Below are positions 1-6,738 of a stretch of 11,932 nt of DNA, one piece after another. The DNA lies in contig JBEPVM010000048.1 in NCBI GenBank assembly GCA_041690995.1, forward strand, positions 1 to 11,932. Reading direction: 5' to 3'. A program made the translations under genes and the position numbers. How positions within the stretch are numbered: position 1 is the stretch's first letter; the number at the start of each line of letters is the position of its first letter. Source of the DNA: UBA4722 sp041690995 (lineage in GTDB: Bacteria; Pseudomonadota; Gammaproteobacteria; DSM-16500). A model generated the notes under the pieces. That model was not told the origin of the DNA and searched no databases. It saw only the letters and a list, made by a program, of their open reading frames with translations.

Positions 1-8
1 TTTGTTAA

Positions 9-1493
9 TTAATTGAATTTATCTCTTGCAACCAGGGCAGAGTCCATACATGCCTTTTTTATTTCCTCAGGAATTTCGATCACGTGTGTTTCTTTTAATT
101 TTTTTCGCACACTATTTTCAGCCTGCTTCAGATGAAGCAAAGCTTCTTCCCATCGCTTTTCTAATTCAGCTGCAACTAATCGATTACAAGGGTCAACTTG
201 ATTAAATTGCGCTTCAGCTAATTGAGCTTGATAGTGCAACCGCTCCATTTTTTGCTGCTGTGCTTTCAGCAATAATTGCTGCTCTGTTTCCTGTTCTTTT
301 AAAGAAGCTTCATAAGCATTTAGCTCGATAGGTGAAAGAGCTTGAAAAAATGCTGTAACAACATGCTCATCAACAGAGTCTGCTGGAATAAACTGGCAAA
401 CAGGAACGTGGTATTGCTGTCGAAGGTGATTACAGAGGTAACGATTTCCGCCTTTGTACTGGGTCACCATTTTGTGACCACAGGCACCACAGAATATAAT
501 ACCCTGTAATAATGCTGCTCCTTCGCGAGGTATGCCACGTGTTTGATTGCGAGTATATTCCGCATAGTTTTGTTTAAGCATATCTTGTATTTTATCAAAA
601 AGGCTTTCAGAGATGTAAGCAGGATATTTTTCAGGAATCACAATTTTCCACTGATCTTGAGATAATTTTCGTCTCACTTTATCTGTAGCGGAAGGCCCGA
701 TTTTGAAAGCGCGTGTTCTACCATAAACAAAAATACCTGCATAAGCTGGATTTTTAAGAACATTTGATAGAGCTGTGATGGTTGGTTTTTGCCAGTGTAG
801 CTGGTGAAATTTATCATAACGCGGCATTGTTAATCCGTTTTGATTAAAATAAGCAAGCGTTTGAGAAATAGTTTTAACACGTAAAAAAATATCAAAAACG
901 CGCTGGATACTGCTTTGCACTTCGCGATGAGGGTCTTTTTCAACTTTTCCAATACTATTACGCAATAGTCCTACGGGTAATGGCAACGCTAGCTCTCCTC
1001 GCTGTGCCTTATTTAATAAACCAGCTGTTAACCGCGATCGGATGGTACTGAGTTCAACTTCTGCTAATTGACCCTTTAAACCTAATAGCAGGCGTCCATT
1101 CATACTGCCAGGATCATATATCCCATCGCCGTCAGCAATAAGGCAGTGTCGGTAACCACATACATCGAGCAAGGGATACCAATCTGAACAATTCCGCGAT
1201 AACCTTGTCACATCAAAAGATAAGATAATACCGACTTCACCAAGAGCGACTTGCGTCAGTAATGATTTAAATCCTTCACGATGTTTAGCTTCAGCACCTG
1301 TTAGCCCCAGATCCATATCAATAATTTCAATATGATTCTCTGGCCAACCCAGTTCTAAGGCTCGCTGTTTAAGGGCGTATTGTAACTTGAGGCTCTCCTG
1401 ATTGCTGAGAGTTTGATGTAAGGTTGATTGTCGAATGTAAATCATTGCCTTCAATGTTAAGTGTTGAGCTGTTATTAATTCTGATGTATTCAT
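9..1493 (-). CDS. Large serine recombinase (resolvase/invertase family)
   Basis: The 494-residue protein has the large serine recombinase layout. A resolvase catalytic domain (about 15-160) has the nucleophile Ser23 in YIRQS and the arginine-rich DVTRLSRN stretch (94-101). A Recombinase DNA-binding domain spans about 170-310. A zinc ribbon has Cys335, Cys338, Cys354 and Cys366, and a coiled-coil segment covers about 395-470. Such enzymes cut both DNA strands through a 5'-phosphoserine link and catalyse integration or excision. The start is well supported by a GGAGGTG ribosome site four bases upstream. The stop lies at the window edge. From memory, relatives paired with DUF5372 genes often continue beyond the coiled coil, so a shortened C-terminus is possible. 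It is probably co-transcribed with the DUF5372-like gene 36 bases upstream and is the likely mover of the element that split the RT gene. Confidence 0.9.
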   Translation of the reverse strand: MNTSELITAQHLTLKAMIYIRQSTLHQTLSNQESLKLQYALKQRALELGWPENHIEIIDMDLGLTGAEAKHREGFKSLLTQVALGEVGIILSFDVTRLSRNCSDWYPLLDVCGYRHCLIADGDGIYDPGSMNGRLLLGLKGQLAEVELSTIRSRLTAGLLNKAQRGELALPLPVGLLRNSIGKVEKDPHREVQSSIQRVFDIFLRVKTISQTLAYFNQNGLTMPRYDKFHQLHWQKPTITALSNVLKNPAYAGIFVYGRTRAFKIGPSATDKVRRKLSQDQWKIVIPEKYPAYISESLFDKIQDMLKQNYAEYTRNQTRGIPREGAALLQGIIFCGACGHKMVTQYKGGNRYLCNHLRQQYHVPVCQFIPADSVDEHVVTAFFQALSPIELNAYEASLKEQETEQQLLLKAQQQKMERLHYQAQLAEAQFNQVDPCNRLVAAELEKRWEEALLHLKQAENSVRKKLKETHVIEIPEEIKKACMDSALVARDKFN

Positions 1494-1497
1494 GGGT

Positions 1498-1504
1498 CAC
1501 CTCC
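1498..1504 (-). promoter_or_regulatory. Strong ribosome binding site of the serine recombinase gene
   Basis: On the minus strand the bases read GGAGGTG, a near-perfect anti-Shine-Dalgarno match, four bases before the ATG at 1493. It fixes the recombinase start and suggests efficient translation independent of the gene upstream. Confidence 0.75.
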
Positions 1505-1529
1505 AGACAGATAGATAACAATTCAGTGA

Positions 1530-1910
1530 TTATTTCTTTTTTATGGTTACTTGATAATTTTTGCCATACTTCTCTTGGATGACATGCCATAGACTGGATA
1601 CCTCCTTTGCTAAGTTAACAAGCGTTTGAATACTGTCGCATGTTAACTTGGTCGTAGGAAATTGCGAGGTAAAGGCAAGATCAGTTGACTCAAGAGGAAT
1701 ATAAAGTCGTGTAAGATGTTGGTAATCGACATAAGCAAACCCTGCTTTTCCTGCTGAATTTCGCCATTCCAATACATGAAAAGAATGGCCAAATAAAGGA
1801 TGAGTAGGATCAACTACTTTTATTTTATTTGTGTTTTTAAATTTTGGGTTGTTGAATGGGGTGTTAAGGGTGTTAGTCGTAATACGATTTGATATCAATG
1901 CGTATGACAT
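1530..1910 (-). CDS. DUF5372-like small protein, partner of the serine recombinase
   Basis: The open frame encodes up to 126 residues. The recognisable part begins at about residue 32 with VVDPTHPLFGHSFHVLEW and resembles the small DUF5372 proteins encoded next to recombinases of this type; the family's function is unknown to me. The start is odd. The only ATG is at 1910, inside the interrupted RT gene, and between the insertion boundary (about 1874) and the conserved part I see no ATG, GTG or TTG in frame. The first dozen residues are therefore translated from RT DNA in another frame. The protein may use that captured start, a non-canonical codon, or be poorly made. It precedes the recombinase by 36 bases and is probably in the same transcript. 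Family assignment is from sequence memory and is moderately secure. Confidence 0.6.
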   Translation of the reverse strand: MSYALISNRITTNTLNTPFNNPKFKNTNKIKVVDPTHPLFGHSFHVLEWRNSAGKAGFAYVDYQHLTRLYIPLESTDLAFTSQFPTTKLTCDSIQTLVNLAKEVSSLWHVIQEKYGKNYQVTIKKK

Positions 1911-2319
1911 AACGAAAATCGCGTAATGCAGTGGCTTTAATCACTGCATTTAACGCCAATTTCACACCACTGATTCCGTGCTGATGGTAACAGAGAGGTG
2001 AAAGTATCGCTGCAAATGTGGGTTTAATAATTTTTTGAATGAGAGATAAAATGAGACGATCACTGCAGTTCCAGAGGGTCACTGCTTCATCTGCAAAGCA
2101 GTACGTTTTTAAGGGGGAGAATTGATAACGACCTTCAATAAAGGTCTGTAGCCACTGGCTAATAGACGTGTTCCACTCAAAAATAAAACTCCACCAAGGC
2201 GACAACTCGCCCCAGGCGTATTTTTGGGCTATTTTTTTATTTTTCCAGTCGTGAGCGAGAGACAGCAAAGCATTGAAATCCCATCGGGGCTTTGTGATTT
2301 TTTTATTTTTTTCTCGCAT
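1873..2319 (-). pseudogene. Reverse transcriptase, N-terminal part only, interrupted by insertion
   Basis: The 148 residues match the first part of a bacterial reverse transcriptase of the group II intron-like type. There is a basic start, a fingers region with DRLILSLIQKIIKPTF (88-102), a motif-2-like stretch CYHQHGISGVKLALNAV (110-126), and the beginning of catalytic motif A, IRIDIKSYYD (139-148), carrying the first metal-binding aspartate. The frame then ends at a TAA where the recombinase element begins, so motifs B to E, including the YADD-type box, are absent here. The remainder may lie left of the window beyond the inserted element. The fragment cannot be an active polymerase. No intron RNA structure, retron msr/msd or template repeat was recognised nearby, so the RT class is not assigned. 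Confidence 0.75.
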
Positions 2320-2594
2320 AAAAAAATCTCTGATGAAAAGATGAGATGTGATTGTAATCCCAATCGTATTGAAGCGGACATCAATTTATTTTTTAGGACG
2401 AGGCATTTTTTAAAAAGACGCACGACAGATTTATTTTTTAAAAATATGCTTAAAAAATAGAAAAAGATAGAATGGGGAGGTGTTTTTTGATGTGAGATAT
2501 TTTGCAACTCTCTTACAAAAATTTACACGCATTTCCTACAGAAAAAGACCCATCGTTCGCGTAACATGCAAGTTCTTTATAAGTGAGGTATAGG
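2320..2594. other. AT-rich intergenic DNA between divergent RT fragment and membrane-protein gene
   Basis: These 275 bases are dominated by runs of T and A. They separate the start of the minus-strand RT fragment from the plus-strand small membrane protein and must hold promoters for both, but no convincing -35/-10 pair was found. Short open frames cross it on both strands, but they are low in complexity, rich in Lys and Phe, and judged fortuitous. Confidence 0.4.
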
Positions 2595-2819
2595 ATGATT
2601 GATAGATATAAGCCATTATTTTTTCAAAGAGGGGCAAGTTATCAGCAACATTCAATGAAAAAAATAAGTTGGAGACGCTATGCGCGAGGCGTGTTTTTGA
2701 GTGTGATTGTAATGGGACTTATTTTAGTTGGAATTTTTTGCCACTCTGTTGTGGGGTCTGTTATCAGTATTGCAGTGCTGGGTATTCTTACTGTGATAAG
2801 TGCAATGAAATATGAATAA
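2595..2819 (+). CDS. Small membrane protein, function unknown
   Basis: A 74-residue protein starts at ATG 2595, chosen over the in-frame GTG at 2583 because AGTGAGG lies a suitable distance upstream; the later ATG at 2655 has no ribosome site. A basic N-terminal half (ISWRRYARG) is followed by two close hydrophobic segments, VFLSVIVMGLILVGIFC and VVGSVISIAVLGILTVI, so it is probably an inner-membrane hairpin with both ends in the cytoplasm. No family is recognised. It stands alone, divergent from the RT fragment and convergent with the methyltransferase. It is probably a real small gene, given the ribosome site and coherent hydrophobic pattern. Confidence 0.5.
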   Translation: MIDRYKPLFFQRGASYQQHSMKKISWRRYARGVFLSVIVMGLILVGIFCHSVVGSVISIAVLGILTVISAMKYE

Positions 2820-2872
2820 TTAAAATGGATTGAACTCAATAAGCTCAGAAAAATCTTTGTCTTAAGGGGATT

Positions 2873-2931
2873 CCAAAGGGGAACGCTTTGGTCGCCGCGC
2901 AGCAAGCGCGGCGCTGCTATTTCAGCCGCGC
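2873..2931. repeat. Cluster of GC-rich hairpins between convergent genes
   Basis: Three inverted repeats lie close together. CCAAAG (2873-2878) pairs with CTTTGG (2886-2891). CGCCGCGC (2893-2900) pairs perfectly with GCGCGGCG (2906-2913) across a 5-base loop. GCGCGGCGCTG (2906-2916) can instead pair with CAGCCGCGC (2923-2931) with a small bulge, so the last two stems exclude each other. The position between two convergent 3' ends suggests transcription termination, but there is no clear U-run directly after the strongest stem. Base composition is far richer in GC than the surrounding DNA, which hints at a different origin. Confidence 0.6.
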
Positions 2932-2946
2932 CTCACTTTTAACGGA

Positions 2947-3990
2947 TTAAAAAACAGATAATGTTTCAGCGATGTTTTTAACTTTTGCTACATGCTTACC
3001 TAAGCTCGCCAAATACTGCTTGGCAAATTTTTGCAGCTTCATGTTTTTTATTTCTTGTGCAAGAAGCGGCTGAAAATCGCCTCGTCTCTTGCACGTCAGT
3101 CCTTTTCTCTCATACATATCGATTATCTCGAGATTTCCTAAAATATTTCCGCTATGTTGGTAAAAAAATTCGTTAATGGGTTTTTTCATGCCAGAGACAC
3201 AAATATCTTTTACTTTAAGCCAGGGTTTTTCTGTTTTGCCTTTCGTTAAAAATACAATATCGACAGTGATTTTAGCATTATCAAAAAGATCATCAGGCAG
3301 GCGATACGCTGTAATTAAGCTACCACCTTCGCGATGGATAATCCCTCTTACGTGTTTGGTGATATTGTCCATAAAGTAAGAAGGCAATACCATGGCTAAT
3401 ACACCGCCTGTTTTTAATAAACGCATGGACTTCGCCACGAAATAATGATGGATACAATGGTCTTTTAAATCTGCATGATGACTATCATACACCCTGCTTG
3501 CGCCATAAGGCGGGTTGCCAATAATTAAATCGAACTGGTTATCAGGTTGAAATTGCTCGAAACCAGAGGTATGCAGATCAACATGCGGATAGAGGGATTT
3601 TGTGATTTGACTGGTTAGCCTATCCAGTTCAACTGCCGTGATAGAGCTATTTTCTTTGATAGCTTGCGGCATATATTCCATAAAAACCCCATGACCTACC
3701 GCAGGCTCCAGAATAGTGCCACCTGTAAAGCCATATTGCATCAACCAATCATACATAAATTTGACGATCACGGCAGGTGTGTAATACGCATTTTTGACGG
3801 TCTGTTTTAAACTTTTGATTTCATCTTCATTGAGTATATCCCTCAGCATTTTGTAAACGTCTGGCTGAGTCATCACCGCTTGTAACCCACCCCATCCCGA
3901 ATACTGTTTTAACATATCGGATGTGACGTTGCCTTTTTTGAATTGATCAATAATAAAAAGATTCTTCGTGTGTCGCGCTTGGTTTATCAT
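2947..3990 (-). CDS. N6-adenine-type DNA methyltransferase, solitary
   Basis: The 347-residue protein carries class I SAM-dependent N6-adenine methyltransferase signatures: YYTPAVIVKFM (69-79), the SAM-binding motif I ILEPAVGHGVFM (93-104), an acidic residue after strand 2 in AVELDR, and catalytic motif IV NPPYG (159-163). The order is that of gamma-class/Eco57I-like enzymes. The N-terminal stretch KQYSGWGGL resembles the start of large methylase-helicase proteins common on plasmids and ICEs; here the helicase part is absent. The start at 3990 is preferred over ATG 4008 because AGGAG sits seven bases upstream of it. No restriction endonuclease is adjacent, so a role in protecting the element, evading host restriction or influencing expression is more likely than a complete R-M system. 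The 5' leader contains the structured region at 4014-4199. Confidence 0.85.
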   Translation of the reverse strand: MINQARHTKNLFIIDQFKKGNVTSDMLKQYSGWGGLQAVMTQPDVYKMLRDILNEDEIKSLKQTVKNAYYTPAVIVKFMYDWLMQYGFTGGTILEPAVGHGVFMEYMPQAIKENSSITAVELDRLTSQITKSLYPHVDLHTSGFEQFQPDNQFDLIIGNPPYGASRVYDSHHADLKDHCIHHYFVAKSMRLLKTGGVLAMVLPSYFMDNITKHVRGIIHREGGSLITAYRLPDDLFDNAKITVDIVFLTKGKTEKPWLKVKDICVSGMKKPINEFFYQHSGNILGNLEIIDMYERKGLTCKRRGDFQPLLAQEIKNMKLQKFAKQYLASLGKHVAKVKNIAETLSVF

Positions 3991-4013
3991 GTTTTTGCTC
4001 CTAGTCATTTAAA

Positions 4014-4199
4014 AGGGTTGCGAATGCAACCCTGGCTAGGCGAACGCCGATGAGTGTAACGAGTCAGGTGGGGTGAGAGCTGTCAAGGACAACGCTGCCG
4101 AGGGTAATCGCCTAAGCTGCACAAGCGAAGCGCGGAAGCTTAGGGATACGGCAGCGTTGCCGTAGGTTTATCCTTGACGGATCGAGGGGCAAGGCCCCT
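4014..4199. other. Nested-stem structured element (candidate ncRNA, 5' leader or oriT-like site)
   Basis: This GC-rich block has many perfect stems. AGGGTTG (4014-4020) pairs with CAACCCT (4027-4033). GGC/GCC closes a GAAC loop (4039-4048). GTCAAGGA (4082-4089) pairs with TCCTTGAC (4171-4178). Directly inside, CAACGCTGCCG (4090-4100) pairs with CGGCAGCGTTG (4149-4159). Further inside, CCTAAGCT (4111-4118) pairs with AGCTTAGG (4137-4144) around a GCG-AAG-CGC mini-stem. AGGGGC (4185-4190) pairs with GCCCCT (4194-4199). Nested perfect stems of 8, 11 and 8 bp are unlikely by chance in this AT-rich setting. On the minus strand it is the leader of the methyltransferase mRNA; on the plus strand it could be a free RNA. 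A single-strand origin or transfer-origin structure is an alternative. No named RNA family was recognised. Confidence 0.6.
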
Positions 4200-4540
4200 A
4201 AAAAATTCTTTTGGTTAAAAAAATATAAAATAAAAAAAATACTTCGGAAGGACTCTTATGGGTTATTCAATTTTTAGAAATAGAGAGAGAAACCACATAA
4301 ATAAAAAAGTATAAGCCTGCAGAGACCATTTGGTAAATATAATCATCCTTTAATATCACTGTTTTTATTTAACAATTCTATTTTAAAAATCTAATACGAT
4401 TATTTTTTTAAGAAACAAGTGACAAACCCAAGACGATTCGGTAGAAGAATTGGAGCCGGTGAGAACGAAAACGGGTAGCAGTTAAACGAATTATTTGTGT
4501 TATTCATCTAAAATCCAGCACTCATCGGCAAAGAACGCCA
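4200..4540. other. AT-rich intergenic DNA with a possible 18-codon ORF
   Basis: No clear gene is seen in these 341 bases. At 4258-4314 on the plus strand a very short frame (MGYSIFRNRERN..., 18 residues) begins five bases after GGAAGGA, a good ribosome site, so a leader peptide or microprotein is possible but not supported by anything else. The rest is A/T tracts, presumably holding the promoter for the plus-strand operon starting at 4541; no confident promoter was picked. Confidence 0.35.
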
Positions 4541-4960
4541 ATGAAAAATGCTCGCCTCTATCATTGTGTTCGTTGTCAGTGTCAAGCGATTATTTGCAGT
4601 CACTGCGACAGAGGGAATATCTATTGTGGATTAACGTGTTCACAGCAAACACGCGCCGAAAACCATCGAATAGCCAATCGGCTATACCAAAACAGTCGGA
4701 AAGGACGCCACAACCATGCTGAACGTCAGCAACGCTACCGAGAACATCGAAAAATAAAAGTGACGGATCAGAGTTCAATGGATTTACCCTTTCATGATTT
4801 ACTGCCCCAGAAGCCAAATGAGCATGAACCAGAACAGGCGGAGTCTATTCATTGTCATTTTTGTGGTGAAGTCGTCTTGCCATTTCTTCGTCAGGGTTAT
4901 TTACACCAGACAAGAAACGATTCGCTTCGTGTTTTTTCATTTTGGCCATTAGGCCCCTAA
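4541..4960 (+). CDS. Small Cys-rich (zinc-binding) protein associated with mobile elements
   Basis: This 139-residue protein has a Cys-rich N-terminus (Cys9, 12, 14, 19, 22, 29, 33, including CSHCDRGNIYC), a basic middle with the pattern RxHNHAERQQRYREHR followed by KVTDQSS, and a CHFCG knuckle (105-109) before LPFLRQGYLH. The order Cys cluster, HAxRQxxYRxR, VT-x-Q-x-S, CxxCG resembles a family of small proteins near mobile elements and reverse transcriptases in Proteobacteria, whose usual signature I remember as VTHQGS. That link is from memory. Zinc binding and nucleic-acid contact are inferred from the cysteines and basic stretch. The ribosome site is weak, so the start is less certain. 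It opens the plus-strand gene series. Confidence 0.65.
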   Translation: MKNARLYHCVRCQCQAIICSHCDRGNIYCGLTCSQQTRAENHRIANRLYQNSRKGRHNHAERQQRYREHRKIKVTDQSSMDLPFHDLLPQKPNEHEPEQAESIHCHFCGEVVLPFLRQGYLHQTRNDSLRVFSFWPLGP

Positions 4961-4986
4961 TTTAAATACAGGTGGAGAATAAACGC

Positions 4987-5304
4987 ATGACATTATCCAA
5001 TGAATTAGAAACCAACATCTTAGGAGACTATCACGCAGAAAAATGGCGCGTAGATGATCTTTCACGCCCATTACCTATATATCACAGTATCGTTGGAAAA
5101 ATGTTATCTCAAGCAGGTGTTCCTAAAAAAAACTTTATACAACGCGACTCTCTTATCACGCCTTTTTTATCTTTTGTCAGAGATATCTCAGAAAAATATT
5201 CAAGATTAGCCGCTAGCCGTTTATATGAAATGATTCATCTTGCACTTATTTTAAATTTGTCCAGTCATTTTTTTTGTAATGGATGGAATCACCTTACCCT
5301 TTAA
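4987..5304 (+). CDS. Hypothetical protein of the phage-like operon
   Basis: A 105-residue protein of no recognised family. The ATG at 4987 is preferred to the upstream GTG at 4972 because AGGTGGAG, which includes that GTG, forms its ribosome site. The sequence is mostly helical in character, with mixed charges in the first half and a hydrophobic C-terminal stretch (MIHLALILNLSSHFF) that reads more like a buried helix than a membrane span. It ends 30 bases before the replication gene and is probably in the same operon, so a replication or regulatory accessory role is a guess from position only. Confidence 0.55.
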   Translation: MTLSNELETNILGDYHAEKWRVDDLSRPLPIYHSIVGKMLSQAGVPKKNFIQRDSLITPFLSFVRDISEKYSRLAASRLYEMIHLALILNLSSHFFCNGWNHLTL

Positions 5305-5334
5305 CATTCACGAAATAATAGGAGGAGTCATCTG

Positions 5335-6240
5335 ATGAGACTATATGGTTCTATACAAACATGCTTTTGGGAAAACGAAGACGCTCAGAAACTGTCTGAT
5401 CAAGGGAAGTTATTAGCGACTTATTTATTGACAGGCCCACACAGCAATATGATCGGCTGCTTTAGACTACCTGCGGGTTATATCACAGAAGATTTGAGCT
5501 GGGACATTCAAAAAGTAAAAGCGGCTTTTCATGAACTACATGAGCTGCGGTTTATTACACGTGATGAAACATCGGGGTGGTTATTAATCAATAATTTTTT
5601 AAGATGGAACCCCATTCAAAATCCTAAACAGGCAAAGGGAGTTCAGAAATTATTTGATGCGGTTCCTCTTCAATCCACGGTATCGAAACCCTTGATACAG
5701 GGTTTGTTAAACCATGGAAAATATTTTGATGAGGGGTTTACCAACCGTTTGCATACCCTCGCTACTGAAAATGGACAAGGTATTGATACAGTAGTCAAAA
5801 AACAACACGCAGATCAGGATCAGGATAAAGATCAGAATCAGAATCAGAATCAGGATCAGGATCAGAATAAAGATCAGGATCAAAAACAAAATCAGAAAGA
5901 TATATCTCTGTCTGGAAAATCTCTTTCAAAAAATAGCCCAAAGCTCTCTCTGAAAACACAAGCCATCGAAATTCTACAATTCTTAAATGAAAAAACAAAA
6001 CGCGCCTATCGGCCTGTGGATTCAAACATAAAATTGATCATAGCAAGACTGAAATCAGGTGCCACTGTGATGGATTGTCGTCAGGTCATCGCGAAAAAAA
6101 CGCGTGAGTGGAAAGGGAATGACAAAATGGCTGAATATTTGCGACCCGCGACATTGTTTAATGCAACTAAATTCGAGCAGTATCTGGGTGAATTGGTAGA
6201 ACCTCACAAGGAGGATGACACACATGAATCACTGTCCTGA
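5335..6240 (+). CDS. Phage-type replication protein (winged helix plus TIGR02220-like C-terminal domain)
   Basis: The 301-residue protein has three parts. Residues 1-115 look like the winged-helix N-terminus of phage replication initiators (LLATYLLTGP, NMIGCFRLP, ELRFITRDE, LINNFLRWNP). Residues 160-187 are an Asp/Asn-Gln-rich tandem repeat. Residues about 207-286 match the conserved phage C-terminal domain TIGR02220, with AIEILQFLNEKT, YRPV, IIARLKSG, DCRQVIAKK and LRPATLFNATKFEQYLGEL. Such proteins bind a phage origin and recruit the host helicase, as lambda O or DnaD-like organisers do. A GGAGGAG ribosome site lies seven bases before the ATG. The 3' end overlaps the next gene by 17 bases. 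In an ICE context it may drive replication of the excised circle; the origin was not located. Confidence 0.8.
   Translation: MRLYGSIQTCFWENEDAQKLSDQGKLLATYLLTGPHSNMIGCFRLPAGYITEDLSWDIQKVKAAFHELHELRFITRDETSGWLLINNFLRWNPIQNPKQAKGVQKLFDAVPLQSTVSKPLIQGLLNHGKYFDEGFTNRLHTLATENGQGIDTVVKKQHADQDQDKDQNQNQNQDQDQNKDQDQKQNQKDISLSGKSLSKNSPKLSLKTQAIEILQFLNEKTKRAYRPVDSNIKLIIARLKSGATVMDCRQVIAKKTREWKGNDKMAEYLRPATLFNATKFEQYLGELVEPHKEDDTHESLS
5812..5895 (+). repeat. In-frame Asp/Asn-Gln tandem repeat tract
   Basis: Twenty-eight codons made of GAT-CAG, AAT-CAG and a few Lys codons form an imperfect 6-bp tandem repeat linking the two folded parts of the replication protein. The unit length is a multiple of three, so slippage would change linker length without breaking the frame. 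It is a flexible hydrophilic linker, not a CRISPR array or iteron set. Confidence 0.85.
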
Positions 6241-6460
6241 TTGTGGAAAATCACTTGGTATGCGCGCAAAACGCTGCTCTTGTGGCTGGGTTAAGGTAGA
6301 ACAGAAAAAACCTGTGATCCCAGATTATCGGTGCCAATACGTGATCGAAAACGAACGCTGCGCCAAACAAGGAACGATTTGCCCCGCCCCTTATAGTGAC
6401 GGTCCCTGGTATTGCACAGCACATTGGCACAAGCGACTCTTTGACGGAGGTAAAAGATGA
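6224..6460 (+). CDS. Small phage-type zinc-finger protein
   Basis: A 78-residue protein has two Cys clusters: CPDCG with CSCGW (Cys4, 7, 18, 20), and a second set at Cys37, Cys46, Cys53 and Cys64 followed by His67/His69 in GPWYCTAHWH. This second pattern is common in small proteins of prophage early regions, where function is unsettled. The ATG at 6224 is chosen over ATG 6215 because AAGGAGG runs directly into the earlier ATG, leaving no spacing for it, and lies nine bases from the later one. It overlaps the replication gene by 17 bases and the next gene by 4, so it is translationally coupled in the operon. Zinc binding is inferred from the residues. Confidence 0.7.
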   Translation: MNHCPDCGKSLGMRAKRCSCGWVKVEQKKPVIPDYRCQYVIENERCAKQGTICPAPYSDGPWYCTAHWHKRLFDGGKR

Positions 6461-6729
6461 AGGAAATAATGAATAAATCCGCCGAAATACAAAACCGCAT
6501 TGATACCATTACAGCCGATATAAAACATTCTCTTAAAAGCATCAAACGGCTTAAAGCATTTGCGAAATATCATCAGAACATAGATCGCGCTCCGCATGCG
6601 CCACGCGTTATTAAATACAGCTCCATTCCGAAAAGGGAAAGATGTTTTCAATGGACGCTGCAAAGCATTACGACTCAAATGAAATTGCTGGAAGCGGAAC
6701 TTAAAACCCTCGTCAAATATGGCAAATAA
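6457..6729 (+). CDS. Small coiled-coil protein, function unknown
   Basis: A 90-residue protein starts in an ATGA overlap with the preceding stop and has GGAGG ten bases upstream. Residues 1-40 (IQNRIDTITADIKHSLKSIKRLKAF) and 66-88 (LQSITTQMKLLEAELKTLV) have heptad-like hydrophobic spacing, suggesting two helices packing as a coiled coil; the middle is basic and Pro-containing. No family is recognised. Placement between a zinc-finger protein and an antiterminator-like regulator is typical of small accessory genes in phage early operons. Confidence 0.6.
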   Translation: MKEIMNKSAEIQNRIDTITADIKHSLKSIKRLKAFAKYHQNIDRAPHAPRVIKYSSIPKRERCFQWTLQSITTQMKLLEAELKTLVKYGK

Positions 6730-6738
6730 AGGTGCGAC

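Larger units (their letters stand above)
1..1874 (-). mobile_element. Serine-recombinase mobile element inserted in a reverse transcriptase gene (one end only)
   Basis: A minus-strand unit holds a large serine recombinase and a DUF5372-like small protein. It is bounded on the right by the point where reverse transcriptase coding sequence stops matching its family. The RT reading frame runs to the residues IDIKSYYD and then meets a TAA that appears to belong to the inserted DNA, so the boundary is placed at about 1873-1876. The other end lies left of the window, so terminal sequences and any target duplication cannot be compared. Elements of this kind move by serine-recombinase chemistry and need only a short core site. 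The boundary is inferred from loss of RT homology, not from seen terminal repeats. Confidence 0.6.

Noticed and set aside
1369..1590. Minus-strand frame bridging the DUF5372-like and recombinase genes
   Set aside because: It overlaps both in another frame and lacks a ribosome site, while the recombinase has a strong one.
2229..2507. Open frames on both strands over 2224-2507
   Set aside because: Composition is Lys/Phe/Ile-rich from A/T runs, they overlap the RT fragment in other frames, and they have no ribosome site or recognisable domain.
4495..4722. Plus-strand frame overlapping the Cys-rich protein gene
   Set aside because: The overlapping frame at 4541-4960 has coherent Cys motifs; this one is Ser-rich without pattern.
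5707..5889. Minus-strand frame encoding an Ile/Leu-rich, membrane-like peptide
   Set aside because: It is the antisense of the Asp/Gln repeat; its apparent hydrophobicity comes from the repeat alone.
5812..5895. Possible CRISPR array or replication iterons
   Set aside because: Units are 6 bp with no spacers and lie in frame within a coding region.
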